The position numbers and the translations under genes are program-made. 64,000 bases of DNA, from NCBI GenBank assembly GCA_023413135.1, contig JAEZQK010000097.1, forward strand, positions 1-64,000, given 5' to 3'. Under the pieces are notes generated by a model that worked only from the letters and a program-made list of their open reading frames with translations, was not told where the DNA came from and searched no databases. This DNA comes from Bacillota bacterium. Lineage in GTDB: Bacteria > Bacillota > Clostridia > Christensenellales > Aristaeellaceae. Of this stretch, positions 32,890-41,364 are shown piece by piece. Every line of letters starts with the position of its first letter. Within the stretch, counting starts at the first letter, position 1.

Positions 32890-33747
32890 GTGAGGAATAT
32901 GGCGACGCCCCAGGAGATTTTTGCAAGGACGCTGGCCTATATTGAAGATAACCACGACGCGGCGCTTACGCTGGAAGAATTGACGGAAATAAGCGGGCTC
33001 AGCCGCTTTGCGCTCATCCGGCTGTTTTCCAGGCTATGCGGGCTGACACCCATGGAATATGTACGCGCCCGGCGGCTGGCTGGCAGCATACCACAGCTCA
33101 TGCGGGGCGACAGGATCATCGATATCGCTTTGGAGGCCGGATTCGAGCACGAGCAGTCGTATATCAGGGCATTCCGGGAGGCGTACCACATGACGCCCGC
33201 TCGCTTCCGCAGGCAGGAAAAACCTGTGCCCATTGTGGATGTGCCAAGGCTTACTGGGTTCACGGTGTCCCACAGCGGCATGCTGGGCAAGCCGGCGCTA
33301 TTGGCCCGGCCGGCCTTTAGCCTTAAGGGCATATTACGCTGCTATAACTACGCGGACAATTTGCTGGATGGTACGCCGCTTGTTAACGGCATGGCTACCC
33401 TGACGAAGGAAAGCTACACCGCCGCATGCCGCACCTCGCCAAAGAACCAGTTTACCCATCTGTACCTGGAGGAGGGGGAGGGCACGCCTGGCGGGCAGGA
33501 GACTATGACCTGGTCCTGGCCGGCCGGCCAGTGGGCGCAGTTTCAGTACATCGGCCTGCACGCCCTGGATAGGGAAGGCGCGCGGCGCATGCGGCTGATG
33601 GCTTCGCTGGTGGCCGGCATCTGGTTTTCCGAGCGCAATGCCCGCTGGGATGGGCAGTTTATCGAGCATGTGGAAAAAAGCTGGCTGGGCGAGCAATATT
33701 GCGAGGTGGAATTCCTCTGCCCGGTGGATATATATCCCCGGGGATAG
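32890..33747 (+). CDS. AraC-family regulator with effector-binding domain
   Basis: A 285-residue regulator. Two helix-turn-helix motifs occupy about residues 10-110 (LTLEELTEISGLSRFALIRL and IIDIALEAGFEHEQSYIRAF), ending with MTPARFR. The C-terminal half is a GyrI-like small-molecule binding domain ending YCEVEFLCPVDIYP. Start is GTG 32890 or ATG 32899; neither has an ideal ribosome site. Ligand unknown; divergent placement suggests it controls the paralogue pair. Confidence 0.85.
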   Translation: MRNMATPQEIFARTLAYIEDNHDAALTLEELTEISGLSRFALIRLFSRLCGLTPMEYVRARRLAGSIPQLMRGDRIIDIALEAGFEHEQSYIRAFREAYHMTPARFRRQEKPVPIVDVPRLTGFTVSHSGMLGKPALLARPAFSLKGILRCYNYADNLLDGTPLVNGMATLTKESYTAACRTSPKNQFTHLYLEEGEGTPGGQETMTWSWPAGQWAQFQYIGLHALDREGARRMRLMASLVAGIWFSERNARWDGQFIEHVEKSWLGEQYCEVEFLCPVDIYPRG

Positions 33748-33803
33748 ACAAATCAAAAACTTTCCTTTCCGTGAACCCCGTCCATCTTCCTTTCATCTTT
33801 ATA

Positions 33804-33815
33804 TTGACCGGTCAA
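33804..33815 (+). promoter_or_regulatory. Perfect palindrome TTGACCGGTCAA before the second sigma gene
   Basis: A 12-bp perfect palindrome 21 bases upstream of ATG 33837. It resembles the half-sites of TetR-type operators, though no TetR gene is adjacent. A TGAACC (33772-33777) upstream resembles an ECF-type -35, but no matching -10 is convincing. Confidence 0.35.
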
Positions 33816-33836
33816 ATGAAAACAGGGGGCGCATCC

Positions 33837-34313
33837 ATGACGTCGGAGGAATTTGCCGCACGCATCGTTGCCATGCAGGAAACGCTTTACCGGGTGTCCT
33901 ACAGCATCCTCAAAAGGCGCTGCGACCAGGAGGATGCCGTGCAGGAGGCCATACAAAAGGCATGGCAGAAAAGGGGAAAGCTTCGGGAGGATGCGGCGAT
34001 GCAAATGTGGGTCACGCGCATTCTGATCCACGAATGCTATGCTTTGCTGCGCCGCCGTAAACGCGAAGTGCCTATGGATTCGCTACCGGAGCGGGAAGCG
34101 CCGCCGGATGCGGATATTGCGCTGCACGAGCTGTTCCTTTCCCTGGAGGAAAGCTTGCGCCTCCCCGCTGTCTTGCATTACATAGAAGGCTACGAGCTCA
34201 AAGACATCGCCCGCATGCTGCGCCTGCCCACAGGTACCGTGAAATCCAGGCTGCACAGGGCGCGAAAAAAGATGAAGGAGACATTTGAGAAGCAGGAGGT
34301 GTGCAGGGCATGA
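33837..34313 (+). CDS. ECF-type sigma-70 family factor (second)
   Basis: A 158-residue factor paralogous to the one at 28523-28993. Region 2 reads QEDAVQEAIQKAWQKRG and MWVTRILIHECYALLRRRK; region 4 reads YELKDIARMLRLPTGTVKSRLHRARKK. Start at ATG 33837 after AGGGGGC matches the paralogue's start; the frame runs back to 33699 without support. Its stop overlaps the next gene's ATG (ATGA). Confidence 0.85.
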   Translation: MTSEEFAARIVAMQETLYRVSYSILKRRCDQEDAVQEAIQKAWQKRGKLREDAAMQMWVTRILIHECYALLRRRKREVPMDSLPEREAPPDADIALHELFLSLEESLRLPAVLHYIEGYELKDIARMLRLPTGTVKSRLHRARKKMKETFEKQEVCRA

Positions 34314-35455
34314 ACGGGCAGGAGTATAAAAATGCCTTCGGCAAAGCGCCGGAGTCATTCAAAAGCCGTGTCACCTTCACGCTCTCCCACGTGGAGGAGG
34401 AACGAAAAGTGAAGAAGTTCAGTGTAAGACTGGTTTTGATCGCAGGGATACTGCTCATTTTAATGGCAGGTGTGGTGTATGCCGCCAGTACGGAATGGAA
34501 GCTGTTTGACTTTTTCAGCGGCATGTACGGCCTTACGCCCGGCAACGGGCTGCAAAAGACGTTGGATGAAAACAATATTCAGCAGAGCTTCGATGCGGGG
34601 GAGTATGTTGTGACCCTTCAGGAAGCCATAGCCGATGGGAAGTACGTATACGTTACCGCCAGCGTGCATGCCAAGGATGGGAAAAGCGTATACATGATGC
34701 CCATGGATGTGGCGCCGGATGAAACCATTTCCATCTGGGCCGCCAAAGCGGGAGGTAAAAGTGAAGGGGAGAACGATCAGCGTACCTTCCTGCAGGCGGC
34801 AAAGGAGGAAGAGAAACTGCTGATAGCCGTCAACCTTCAATACAACGCCCAAGGCAAAGGCCACGTCAGCAGCCAGGTGCATTCCCTGAGCAACGATAGC
34901 TCGGACTTTGCCCTGTTTTCGGGCGGAGCGATCAATTTTGTGCTGGGGGGCGACCTCATTACGGAGGAAAGTCACCTGCCTATTAATATCACGCTTTCCG
35001 CTCAGGAATGGACCGAAGAAGGTGAGTACAAGGAGAATGGAGGAACCAAGGAGACTTTCCGGTTCGACCTTCCCGTTACAGCTACTTTGATGAAAAAAAC
35101 AGTCCAGGGGAATGGGATCAAGGTTCCGGATACCGATGCCTCCATCGACCGGGTAGAACTGATGCTGACACCGCTCACCATGCACTATGAGATTTATTAT
35201 ACCAGAGATCCGGAAACGCCTCTTAACGTCGGAAAAATGGGCCTAAGCGGGCTGTGGTTCAAATTCGTGGATGAAGCGGGAAACGCTATACGGGATGGAT
35301 TGTCCCTTGGCGGCAGCCGTGGCAGCAGGGACAATATCCACTTTACGCAAACAGGCTCCGTCATGATGGAGCAAATGCCTGATACCATCACCTTGCAGGG
35401 GTATGAGCGTGATACAGGCGAGCTTCACGGTACGGCGACCATGAAGGTGGATTAG
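34310..35455 (+). CDS. Probable anti-sigma factor (membrane protein)
   Basis: A 381-residue protein with a short cytoplasmic N-terminus, one transmembrane helix (LVLIAGILLILMAGVVYAAS, about 42-61) and a large extracytoplasmic domain of DUF4179 type. GGAGG at 34295-34299 and the four-base overlap with the sigma gene support the pair. It is longer than its relative at 27738 by about 120 residues, all outside the membrane, implying a different signal. Confidence 0.72.
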   Translation: MNGQEYKNAFGKAPESFKSRVTFTLSHVEEERKVKKFSVRLVLIAGILLILMAGVVYAASTEWKLFDFFSGMYGLTPGNGLQKTLDENNIQQSFDAGEYVVTLQEAIADGKYVYVTASVHAKDGKSVYMMPMDVAPDETISIWAAKAGGKSEGENDQRTFLQAAKEEEKLLIAVNLQYNAQGKGHVSSQVHSLSNDSSDFALFSGGAINFVLGGDLITEESHLPINITLSAQEWTEEGEYKENGGTKETFRFDLPVTATLMKKTVQGNGIKVPDTDASIDRVELMLTPLTMHYEIYYTRDPETPLNVGKMGLSGLWFKFVDEAGNAIRDGLSLGGSRGSRDNIHFTQTGSVMMEQMPDTITLQGYERDTGELHGTATMKVD

Positions 35456-35512
35456 CGGATCATTAAAAAGGCCATGGCCTGGGACCGCATATGCTACTCC
35501 GGCTTTGGGCTT

Positions 35513-35567
35513 TTCCAAAACATAAATGCACCAATGAACACCGGCACATAGAATACACGTAAACTCC
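35513..35567 (+). repeat. 55-bp dispersed repeat, copy 2
   Basis: Nearly identical to 2742-2796; the two visible differences are CA for TG after AAATGCAC. It is followed immediately by an unrelated palindrome at 35575. Confidence 0.85.
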
Positions 35568-35574
35568 ACCCTTT

Positions 35575-35646
35575 GTCATCCCTCGCTGCGCGAAGGATCT
35601 TTCAGAAGCATGAAAATCCAAGATCCTTCGCGCAGCGAGGGATGAC
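35575..35646. repeat. Perfect 26-bp inverted repeat
   Basis: Arms at 35575-35600 and 35621-35646 (GTCATCCCTCGCTGCGCGAA.. and complement) around a 20-base loop. Such GGATCCTTCGCGCAGCG-type palindromes behave as intergenic repeats; only one copy is seen here. It could also act as a bidirectional terminator after the anti-sigma gene. Confidence 0.75.
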
Positions 35647-35728
35647 TGTCTGCGGGGGTGGACTCGCCTTTAGAGCACATCGCCATCGACGCATGAATGT
35701 TTTAAATTAGTATTGTCCCCGGATGCTT

Positions 35729-36008
35729 CTTCGTGCAACAAAAAACACCGCCTCTTTTGACAGTGTCATTGTATGTGTCGCCGCCTCCGCCTGCAAAAGA
35801 AGGATGCCTATTTCCCTCCAGGATAAGCGCCTTCTTTTGCAGGCGTGGCATTTAGCCTAAAAAACCGGATCCGGCTTATATATCATCGGCTCGCCGGTTT
35901 CCCGGCCACCGTCTTGCATATAGGATAACCGGGCAATATGAAGTAGCCATGGAAAGAATGTGAACAAACGGCGAAATCTGCACGCAAATCTGAGGAGTTT
36001 TGGATAAG
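35729..36008 (-). ncRNA. Putative structured RNA, tandem copy 1
   Basis: About 280 bases homologous to 36041-36325. Read on the minus strand it contains CTTCATATT, GTTATCCTATATGCA, a GCCGG-GAAA-CCGGC hairpin with GNRA loop, an ACCGGATCCGG palindrome, GGCTAAATGCC and a long hairpin with a perfect 16-bp stem (CGCCTGCAAAAGAAGG, 35789-35804, with 35829-35844 complement), ending with GGCGGTG and six T (35746-35741). No reading frame explains the conservation. Confidence 0.55.
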
Positions 36009-36040
36009 TAAAATGCACCATCTTTTCTCAAGTGCCAGTC

Positions 36041-36325
36041 TACCTCTTTGCAACAATAAAAAAACACCGCCCTTTTAGACGATGCTGTTGCCTGCTTTGT
36101 CGCCTCCGCCTGCAAAAGAAGGATGCTTATTTCCCTCTGGGATAAGCGCCTACTTTTGCAGGCGTGGCATTTAGCCTTGTGGGCCCGAAACCGGATCCGG
36201 TTTATATATCATCGGCTCACCGGTTTCCCGGCTGCCGTATGCATATAGGATAACTTGGAAATATGAAGAAAGTATGAACAAGATGTGAACAAGCGGCACG
36301 GTCTAAACACAAAACCTGAGGTTTT
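36041..36325 (-). ncRNA. Putative structured RNA, tandem copy 2
   Basis: Second unit, offset from the first by about 315-319 bases. Where it differs from copy 1, pairing on the minus strand is kept by G-U wobbles: the GNRA hairpin closes C-G in one and G-U in the other, the ACCGGATCCGG palindrome and the inner CTTAT/ATAAG helix likewise. The same changes would break the helices on the plus strand (A-C). It ends at GGCGGTG plus seven T (36064-36058). Family not recognised. Confidence 0.55.
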
Positions 36326-36355
36326 ACATATGTACACGCCTTGAAAATGCAATAG

Positions 36356-36390
36356 AAAAAGTGCCGGAAAGCATTTTGCCCCGGCACTTT
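36356..36390 (-). terminator. Intrinsic terminator of the GT2-TPR gene
   Basis: Read on the minus strand, AAAGTGCCGG (36390-36381) pairs with CCGGCACTTT (36367-36358), 13-base loop, and five T follow (36360-36356 overlapping the stem end). It lies about 40 bases after the stop at 36429. Confidence 0.8.
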
Positions 36391-36428
36391 GCAGCCTTAC
36401 CAATACATCTTAAGCCGTGCCGGGTACA

Positions 36429-37502
36429 TCATTTCTTCCCCGTGATTTGCATCCACCTTTTTTTTGACGGCTCGTACCCTATATCCATGGCGTTCTTGTA
36501 GCAGGCCTTTGCCTTTTCCATATCACCGGTGACCTCATAAAATGCCCCCAGATTGTGCAAAGGCATAAAGGATCCCATGCCTACAATCCCCTGGTATTTT
36601 GGGTTTTCACCTATGGCAATGCTTTTTTCATATGATTCTTTTATCCTGGGGAAATATTGAATATATTTTTGCGGATTGCTGAGTACAAGCTCCATAAACA
36701 GGGCTCCGCATACAAAATGGAACTCCGGGTAATCAAAAAACCGCTTTTCTTCCTGCCGCACAATTTCCAATGCTTTGGTATATGCTTTTATTTTAACAAG
36801 GTTGTTGATATATTCCACAATCAGGTTCGGGTAATAATTCCGGTCCTTTTCAATTGTTTGATAAGCGGCGGAAAATAATTGATCCGCCTTGTCTGGCTGC
36901 TCGATGCCCCTGTATTCCTGGGCCAGCTTATAGATAAGATAGGGATCATTTTGCACCTGTAATGCTTTTTCCAGAATGTCGATATTCCTTTTCGCTTTGG
37001 ACTCGTCCCTATGGTCGTATCCGTCATGAAATATGGTAATAGGCAGCTTCACCCTTGGGTAGGAGGAATCGATTTGTTCATGAACCGGGCCAATATACCT
37101 GGCCTCCCTGGGGAAAACGGCAGCCGCATACGACCTGTCCAGTATTTTCTGTCCGTTCTGGGTGTAGCTGTTCACAATTTCGGCCAGCCCCAATACCCTT
37201 TTCCCTTCCATATATTTCAAGGCTTGCTCTTTTTCGAATTTCATCAAAATTTGATCGGCATCCATTGAAAGAACGTAATCCCCTGTCGTATTTTCGATGC
37301 TGTAATTCCTGGCCTTTGAAAAATCGCCGCACCATGTGAAATCAAAGATCCTGGCCCCAAACGACAAGGCGATCTCCTTTGTGGTGTCGGTGGAGCCTGT
37401 ATCTACTACTACCAGTTCATCAACGTATCCGACAATGCTTTCCAGGCATCTTTTCAGCTTTGCCTCCTCGTTCTTTACGATCATTGCAAGACTTAACTTC
37501 AA
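36429..37502 (-). CDS. GT2 glycosyltransferase with C-terminal TPR-like repeats
   Basis: A 357-residue protein. The N-terminal family-2 domain starts LSLAMIVKNEEAKLKRCLES and has VVDTGSTDTTKE and the metal-binding DADQ (about residues 80-83); WCGDFSKARN follows. The C-terminal half carries helical repeats (about 190-350) ending in LGAFYEVTGDMEKAKACYKNA, a clear TPR. TTG 37502, six bases after AGAGGG, gives the family-typical start; ATG 37526 is the alternative without ribosome site. Such proteins transfer sugars to proteins or peptides. It is divergent from the plus arm of the glycan locus. Confidence 0.85.
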   Translation of the reverse strand: MKLSLAMIVKNEEAKLKRCLESIVGYVDELVVVDTGSTDTTKEIALSFGARIFDFTWCGDFSKARNYSIENTTGDYVLSMDADQILMKFEKEQALKYMEGKRVLGLAEIVNSYTQNGQKILDRSYAAAVFPREARYIGPVHEQIDSSYPRVKLPITIFHDGYDHRDESKAKRNIDILEKALQVQNDPYLIYKLAQEYRGIEQPDKADQLFSAAYQTIEKDRNYYPNLIVEYINNLVKIKAYTKALEIVRQEEKRFFDYPEFHFVCGALFMELVLSNPQKYIQYFPRIKESYEKSIAIGENPKYQGIVGMGSFMPLHNLGAFYEVTGDMEKAKACYKNAMDIGYEPSKKRWMQITGKK

Positions 37503-37598
37503 TTCGATCCCTCTTTTCGTTTTCATAATACCGTATACAAAGGAAATCCGCAAGCAATAACGGATCGGCAAGCGTATGCCGTGGGGTCGATCGCGTTC

Positions 37599-37628
37599 TT
37601 GACCGATTATATCACTTTATGTTAAAAT
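37599..37628 (+). promoter_or_regulatory. Promoter of the plus-arm glycan operon
   Basis: TTGACC (37599-37604), 18-base spacer, TAAAAT (37623-37628), 40 bases before the epimerase ATG. Confidence 0.65.
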
Positions 37629-37667
37629 ATAAGAAATTTTGGCAAAGAATGAGGCAATGGAAAGCGC

Positions 37668-38708
37668 ATGTTGCCGCAAGTTTTTTTTGAGGATACGGAG
37701 CAGATCATTTCTGATAAAAACATCCCTTGGGACAAAATGCGGGGAAGCACGGTGCTTGTCACCGGCTCGACGGGCATGATCGGTGCCGCGCTTGTCCGGG
37801 CATTGTCCGCACAAGACAAAAAACTGGGGCTCGACATCCGGATATTAGCATCCGGCAGGGACAAGGAAAAGGGGAAGGCCCTATGTGAAACATATAAAGC
37901 GATGTTCCTTGAACATGATATCCGTGCACCCCTGCTGGTGGATGGCTGCATTGATTATATTTTCCATTGCGCGGCGGTAACAAAATCCTCCGAGATGGCG
38001 GAGAATCCTGTTGGTGTAATAGAAACCTCGGTCAAAGGCATCATGAACATTCTGGCGCTTGCCAGAGAGAAGCAGATCAAAAGCATGGTATATCTTTCTT
38101 CTATGGAAGTCTACGGTATTACGGACCCCGCGCTTCCGGCTATTTATGAAAGCGACTTAGGCACTATTGACCTGAAGAGCCCGCGAAGCTGCTATCCCCA
38201 AAGCAAGCGGACGTGCGAAAGCCTGTGCAACAGCTACTTTTCGCAATACGGCATCCCCGTGAAAATAGCTCGCCTTGCCCAAACCTTCGGTGCCGGGAGC
38301 GCAATAGACGATCCCCGCGTATTTGCACAATTCGCCCGAAGCGGCATTGCAGGCGAAAACATCGTCCTGCATACGGAAGGAAGATCCCGCGGCAACTACT
38401 GCTATATATCCGATGCCGTGTGCGGACTCCTTTTGCTGCTTTTAAGAGGTGAAGACGGCGAAGCATACAATATAGCCAATCCCGCCGCAAATGCGACCAT
38501 CCGTGAAATGGCAGAGATGGTTGCCAACCAAGTCTTTGGCGGAAGGGTTTCCGTTATTGTTGATGTGCCGCCGGATATAGCAAAACGGGGTTACGCACCG
38601 GATGTGACCATGAAATTGAACGCAGAAAAAATAAAAAACCTTGGCTGGAGGCCGAGATATAATCTTGTGGAGATGTATGAACGGATGATAGCCGGGTGGC
38701 AGGACTGA
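37668..38708 (+). CDS. NAD-dependent sugar epimerase/dehydratase (extended SDR)
   Basis: A 346-residue extended SDR protein. The NAD-binding Gly motif is TGSTGMIG (about residues 32-39), the active-site serines are in YLSSMEVYG and the catalytic Tyr/Lys in SCYPQSKR (YxxxK). It acts on a nucleotide sugar, such as GlcNAc, glucose or CDP-sugar; the substrate is not clear from sequence. First gene of the plus arm; its product presumably feeds one of the downstream transferases. Confidence 0.85.
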   Translation: MLPQVFFEDTEQIISDKNIPWDKMRGSTVLVTGSTGMIGAALVRALSAQDKKLGLDIRILASGRDKEKGKALCETYKAMFLEHDIRAPLLVDGCIDYIFHCAAVTKSSEMAENPVGVIETSVKGIMNILALAREKQIKSMVYLSSMEVYGITDPALPAIYESDLGTIDLKSPRSCYPQSKRTCESLCNSYFSQYGIPVKIARLAQTFGAGSAIDDPRVFAQFARSGIAGENIVLHTEGRSRGNYCYISDAVCGLLLLLLRGEDGEAYNIANPAANATIREMAEMVANQVFGGRVSVIVDVPPDIAKRGYAPDVTMKLNAEKIKNLGWRPRYNLVEMYERMIAGWQD

Positions 38709-38739
38709 ATGACGCCAAAATGCTGACGGAGTGAGATGG

Positions 38740-41364
38740 ATGCGAAAACATCAGCAAAAGCAGGTATTGGAGCTGATAAAGACGCTGAATGAGGCATATG
38801 CCGAAATCAAGCGTTTGTTTTCCCGCCGGGAATTTGCTGCTGTATTGCAATTGCTCTCCGATTGCCAGGATTTTGTGGTTCAGATTGGCAGCTACATTAA
38901 AAGCGTTGAGGACGAAGGAACACAGACTGTGGCCCTTTTGGAAGAGTGCCATGAAGCTTTATATCAGATAGGCAGCAAAATCAACGAGGGAAATCCTGAT
39001 GGCAATTTGATCAAGCGTCTCCGGGAAAGGTTCCTTAAAATCGAAGGCAGTGTACACAGCGAACTGAAGCCGAATAAGATCGAGGTAGTGTTTCTACCCT
39101 ATATGGCGGCCATGTGGGACAGCCTGGAATCTATATGGCTTGTCGCCAGGGATGATCCGAACTGCGATGCCTACGTCGTTCCCGTGCCTTATTATGACCG
39201 TTTGCCCGACGGTACGCTGGGGCAGATGCATTATGAGGGGGACCAGTATCCCGCTTACGTTCCCATTACCGATTGGCAGGTCTACGACATTGAAGCGAGG
39301 CATCCGGACATCATCTTTATCCATAATCCTTATGACGGCGGCAATCACGTAACGATCATTCACCCCAGCTATTACAGCAAGCGCCTGAAGGTTTTTACGG
39401 ATCTGCTGGTCTATGTTCCTTATTTTGTTTGTGTGGACGACGTGCCGGAGCATTTTTGCGTCTGCGCCGGGACATTGCACGCCGACAAGGTGATCGTCCA
39501 GTCGGAAAAGATCAGGCAGACCTATATCCGTGTGTTCAAGGCGGCTGAGAAGGAAAACGGTTGCGCCGGCAAATTCGGCAAGGCCGAGGATAAGTTTGTT
39601 GCGCTCGGTTCCCCGAAGTTTGACAAGGTTATACATTCAAAACCGGAGGATTTCACCCTTCCGGATGAATGGCGGCGGTTGATTGACAGACCCGATGGTA
39701 CGCAAAAGAAGACAGTGCTATACAACACAACCATTGGAGCAATTTTGCGGGGGGAGGAAGCATATCTCAAGAAAATCCGCTGCGTACTTGACACCTTTCG
39801 CGACAGAGATGATGTCGTTCTTTGGTGGCGGCCGCATCCTTTGAATAAAGAAGCCTTTCAATCCATGCGGCTTAAGCTTTTGGATGAGTATGAGCAGATT
39901 GTCACGGAGTATAAGCGCGAGGGCTTTGGCTTTTACGACGATACGCCTGATCTTAATAGAAGTATATGCCTGTCATCTGTCTACTACGGTGATATGAGCT
40001 CTTTGGTAGCAATGTACAAGATCACCGGAAAGCTTGCGATGATACAGAATATTAACGCCCTTTCTTCGAAAAGTGAAGCAGCCACATTGGCTTTTGAAAC
40101 ATTATGTGATGACGGAGAATCCTTTTGGTGTACGGCATATGAATATAATGCACTGTTTAAAATCGATAAGGCAACGTGGCAGGTAGAGTATGCTGGTTGC
40201 TTTCCCCATGAAAAATTGGATGGATTACGTTTGTATACAGCCATTGCCAAATGTGATGGAAGGCTATTTTTTGCTCCCGGAAGGGCAGAAGAAATTGCCG
40301 TTTTTGATATCGGCAGCAAAACATTCACAAAAATACAAATCAAAAAGCCAGATAGTATTGCACTAGTGAAAAATTCACATCATCTGAAATTTTGTGATAT
40401 CGTGTTAAGAGGAGACTATTTATACTTTGTGCCATGCTCATATCCCGCTTTTGTTGAATTGAACATAGCAACTGGTGAAGTCTGTTATTACTCTGATTGG
40501 TTAAGCAAATTAAGCGGATATATCAACGATCCCTTGGAAGCTTTCTTCTGGCACAAGTCTGCAATGATCGGTTCCAGCTTTTTTGTTGCCGCCTGCAATG
40601 CGAATGCGGTTGTTTCTTTCAACATGGATACCCGGACATCTATAGCACATGAAGTAGGAAGTGCATCCAACCGGTATTCTGATATTTGTTATGACGGAGA
40701 ACGGCTTTGGATGGCGCCAAGGCATGATGGCCCTATAGTGGCCTGGGATCCCAAAACTGGCCGTTGGACGGAATTTGGAGCATATCCTGAAGAATTCTCA
40801 AACGCCAAATATTCGTTTAATGATATTGTGTATTCAAATGGGCATGTATGGGCATTTCCCAACAAAGCGAATGCAACGCTGAAGATTAACGTTCAAAGTG
40901 GCTACATTTTTATTGCGGATGCCTTTTCACAAATGTGTCAGCTAACTGACGACCAAACTTCGTACAAGCGCAGCCATTACCTTCTGGCAAAAATATGCAA
41001 CGGCAAATTGCTGGCCTATAATGGCAAAAACAATCTTTTGATGGAATACGACTGTGATACGGATAGCTTCAATGCCATGCCTGTTCAGTTGGAACCAGAG
41101 AGCATTAATGCCAGAAAAAAGGCTTTTTCGAAAGAAGCTTTTGGCAAACAAAAAAACGGAAAAGATTATTGCATCAAAGAAAACAAGCTGCTTGTCATTG
41201 ATGATTTTGTTACGTACATTGCTGAAAAAAACGAAGATAGCGGCGATGAAAATGTCGAAACAGGATATTTTGCAGGCATGGCCAGTTATGCCGATGGGTC
41301 ATCGGGCAAGGCAATCCTTGCTTACTGCAAGCAGGACGTCTTTCGTAAAGGAGAACAGATATGA
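38740..41364 (+). CDS. CDP-glycerol-transferase-like protein fused to a beta-propeller
   Basis: An 874-residue two-part protein. After a helical N-terminus (about 1-110), residues about 115-450 resemble the GT-B fold of CDP-glycerol:poly(glycerophosphate) transferases: VVFLPYMAAMWDSLESIW, DDVPEHFC, KVIVQSE, ALGSPKFDKV, VVLWWRPHPLNKEAF, with YGDMSSL as the donor-side motif. Residues about 470-860 form repeated strands like a propeller (WCTAYEYNALFKID, RLFFAPGRAEEIAVFD, RLWMAPRHDGPIVAWDP, HVWAFPNKANATL). GGAG precedes ATG 38740. Its stop overlaps the cytidylyltransferase start (ATGA), suggesting that enzyme makes its CDP-linked donor. Confidence 0.75.
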   Translation: MRKHQQKQVLELIKTLNEAYAEIKRLFSRREFAAVLQLLSDCQDFVVQIGSYIKSVEDEGTQTVALLEECHEALYQIGSKINEGNPDGNLIKRLRERFLKIEGSVHSELKPNKIEVVFLPYMAAMWDSLESIWLVARDDPNCDAYVVPVPYYDRLPDGTLGQMHYEGDQYPAYVPITDWQVYDIEARHPDIIFIHNPYDGGNHVTIIHPSYYSKRLKVFTDLLVYVPYFVCVDDVPEHFCVCAGTLHADKVIVQSEKIRQTYIRVFKAAEKENGCAGKFGKAEDKFVALGSPKFDKVIHSKPEDFTLPDEWRRLIDRPDGTQKKTVLYNTTIGAILRGEEAYLKKIRCVLDTFRDRDDVVLWWRPHPLNKEAFQSMRLKLLDEYEQIVTEYKREGFGFYDDTPDLNRSICLSSVYYGDMSSLVAMYKITGKLAMIQNINALSSKSEAATLAFETLCDDGESFWCTAYEYNALFKIDKATWQVEYAGCFPHEKLDGLRLYTAIAKCDGRLFFAPGRAEEIAVFDIGSKTFTKIQIKKPDSIALVKNSHHLKFCDIVLRGDYLYFVPCSYPAFVELNIATGEVCYYSDWLSKLSGYINDPLEAFFWHKSAMIGSSFFVAACNANAVVSFNMDTRTSIAHEVGSASNRYSDICYDGERLWMAPRHDGPIVAWDPKTGRWTEFGAYPEEFSNAKYSFNDIVYSNGHVWAFPNKANATLKINVQSGYIFIADAFSQMCQLTDDQTSYKRSHYLLAKICNGKLLAYNGKNNLLMEYDCDTDSFNAMPVQLEPESINARKKAFSKEAFGKQKNGKDYCIKENKLLVIDDFVTYIAEKNEDSGDENVETGYFAGMASYADGSSGKAILAYCKQDVFRKGEQI

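Larger units (their letters stand above)
35456..36428. other. 972-base gene-free region
   Basis: Nothing here reads as a protein gene. From left to right: 55-bp repeat, 26-bp-arm palindrome, two tandem structured elements, and the terminator of the minus-strand glycosyltransferase at 36356-36390. It separates the regulatory region from the glycan locus. Confidence 0.7.

Noticed and set aside
35881..36260. Class I cyclic-di-GMP or cobalamin riboswitch in the tandem element
   Set aside because: Short resemblances such as GGCTGCCG and GGGAAACCGGTGAG exist, but the conserved core bases and order of either class are not present and no gene follows on the minus strand.
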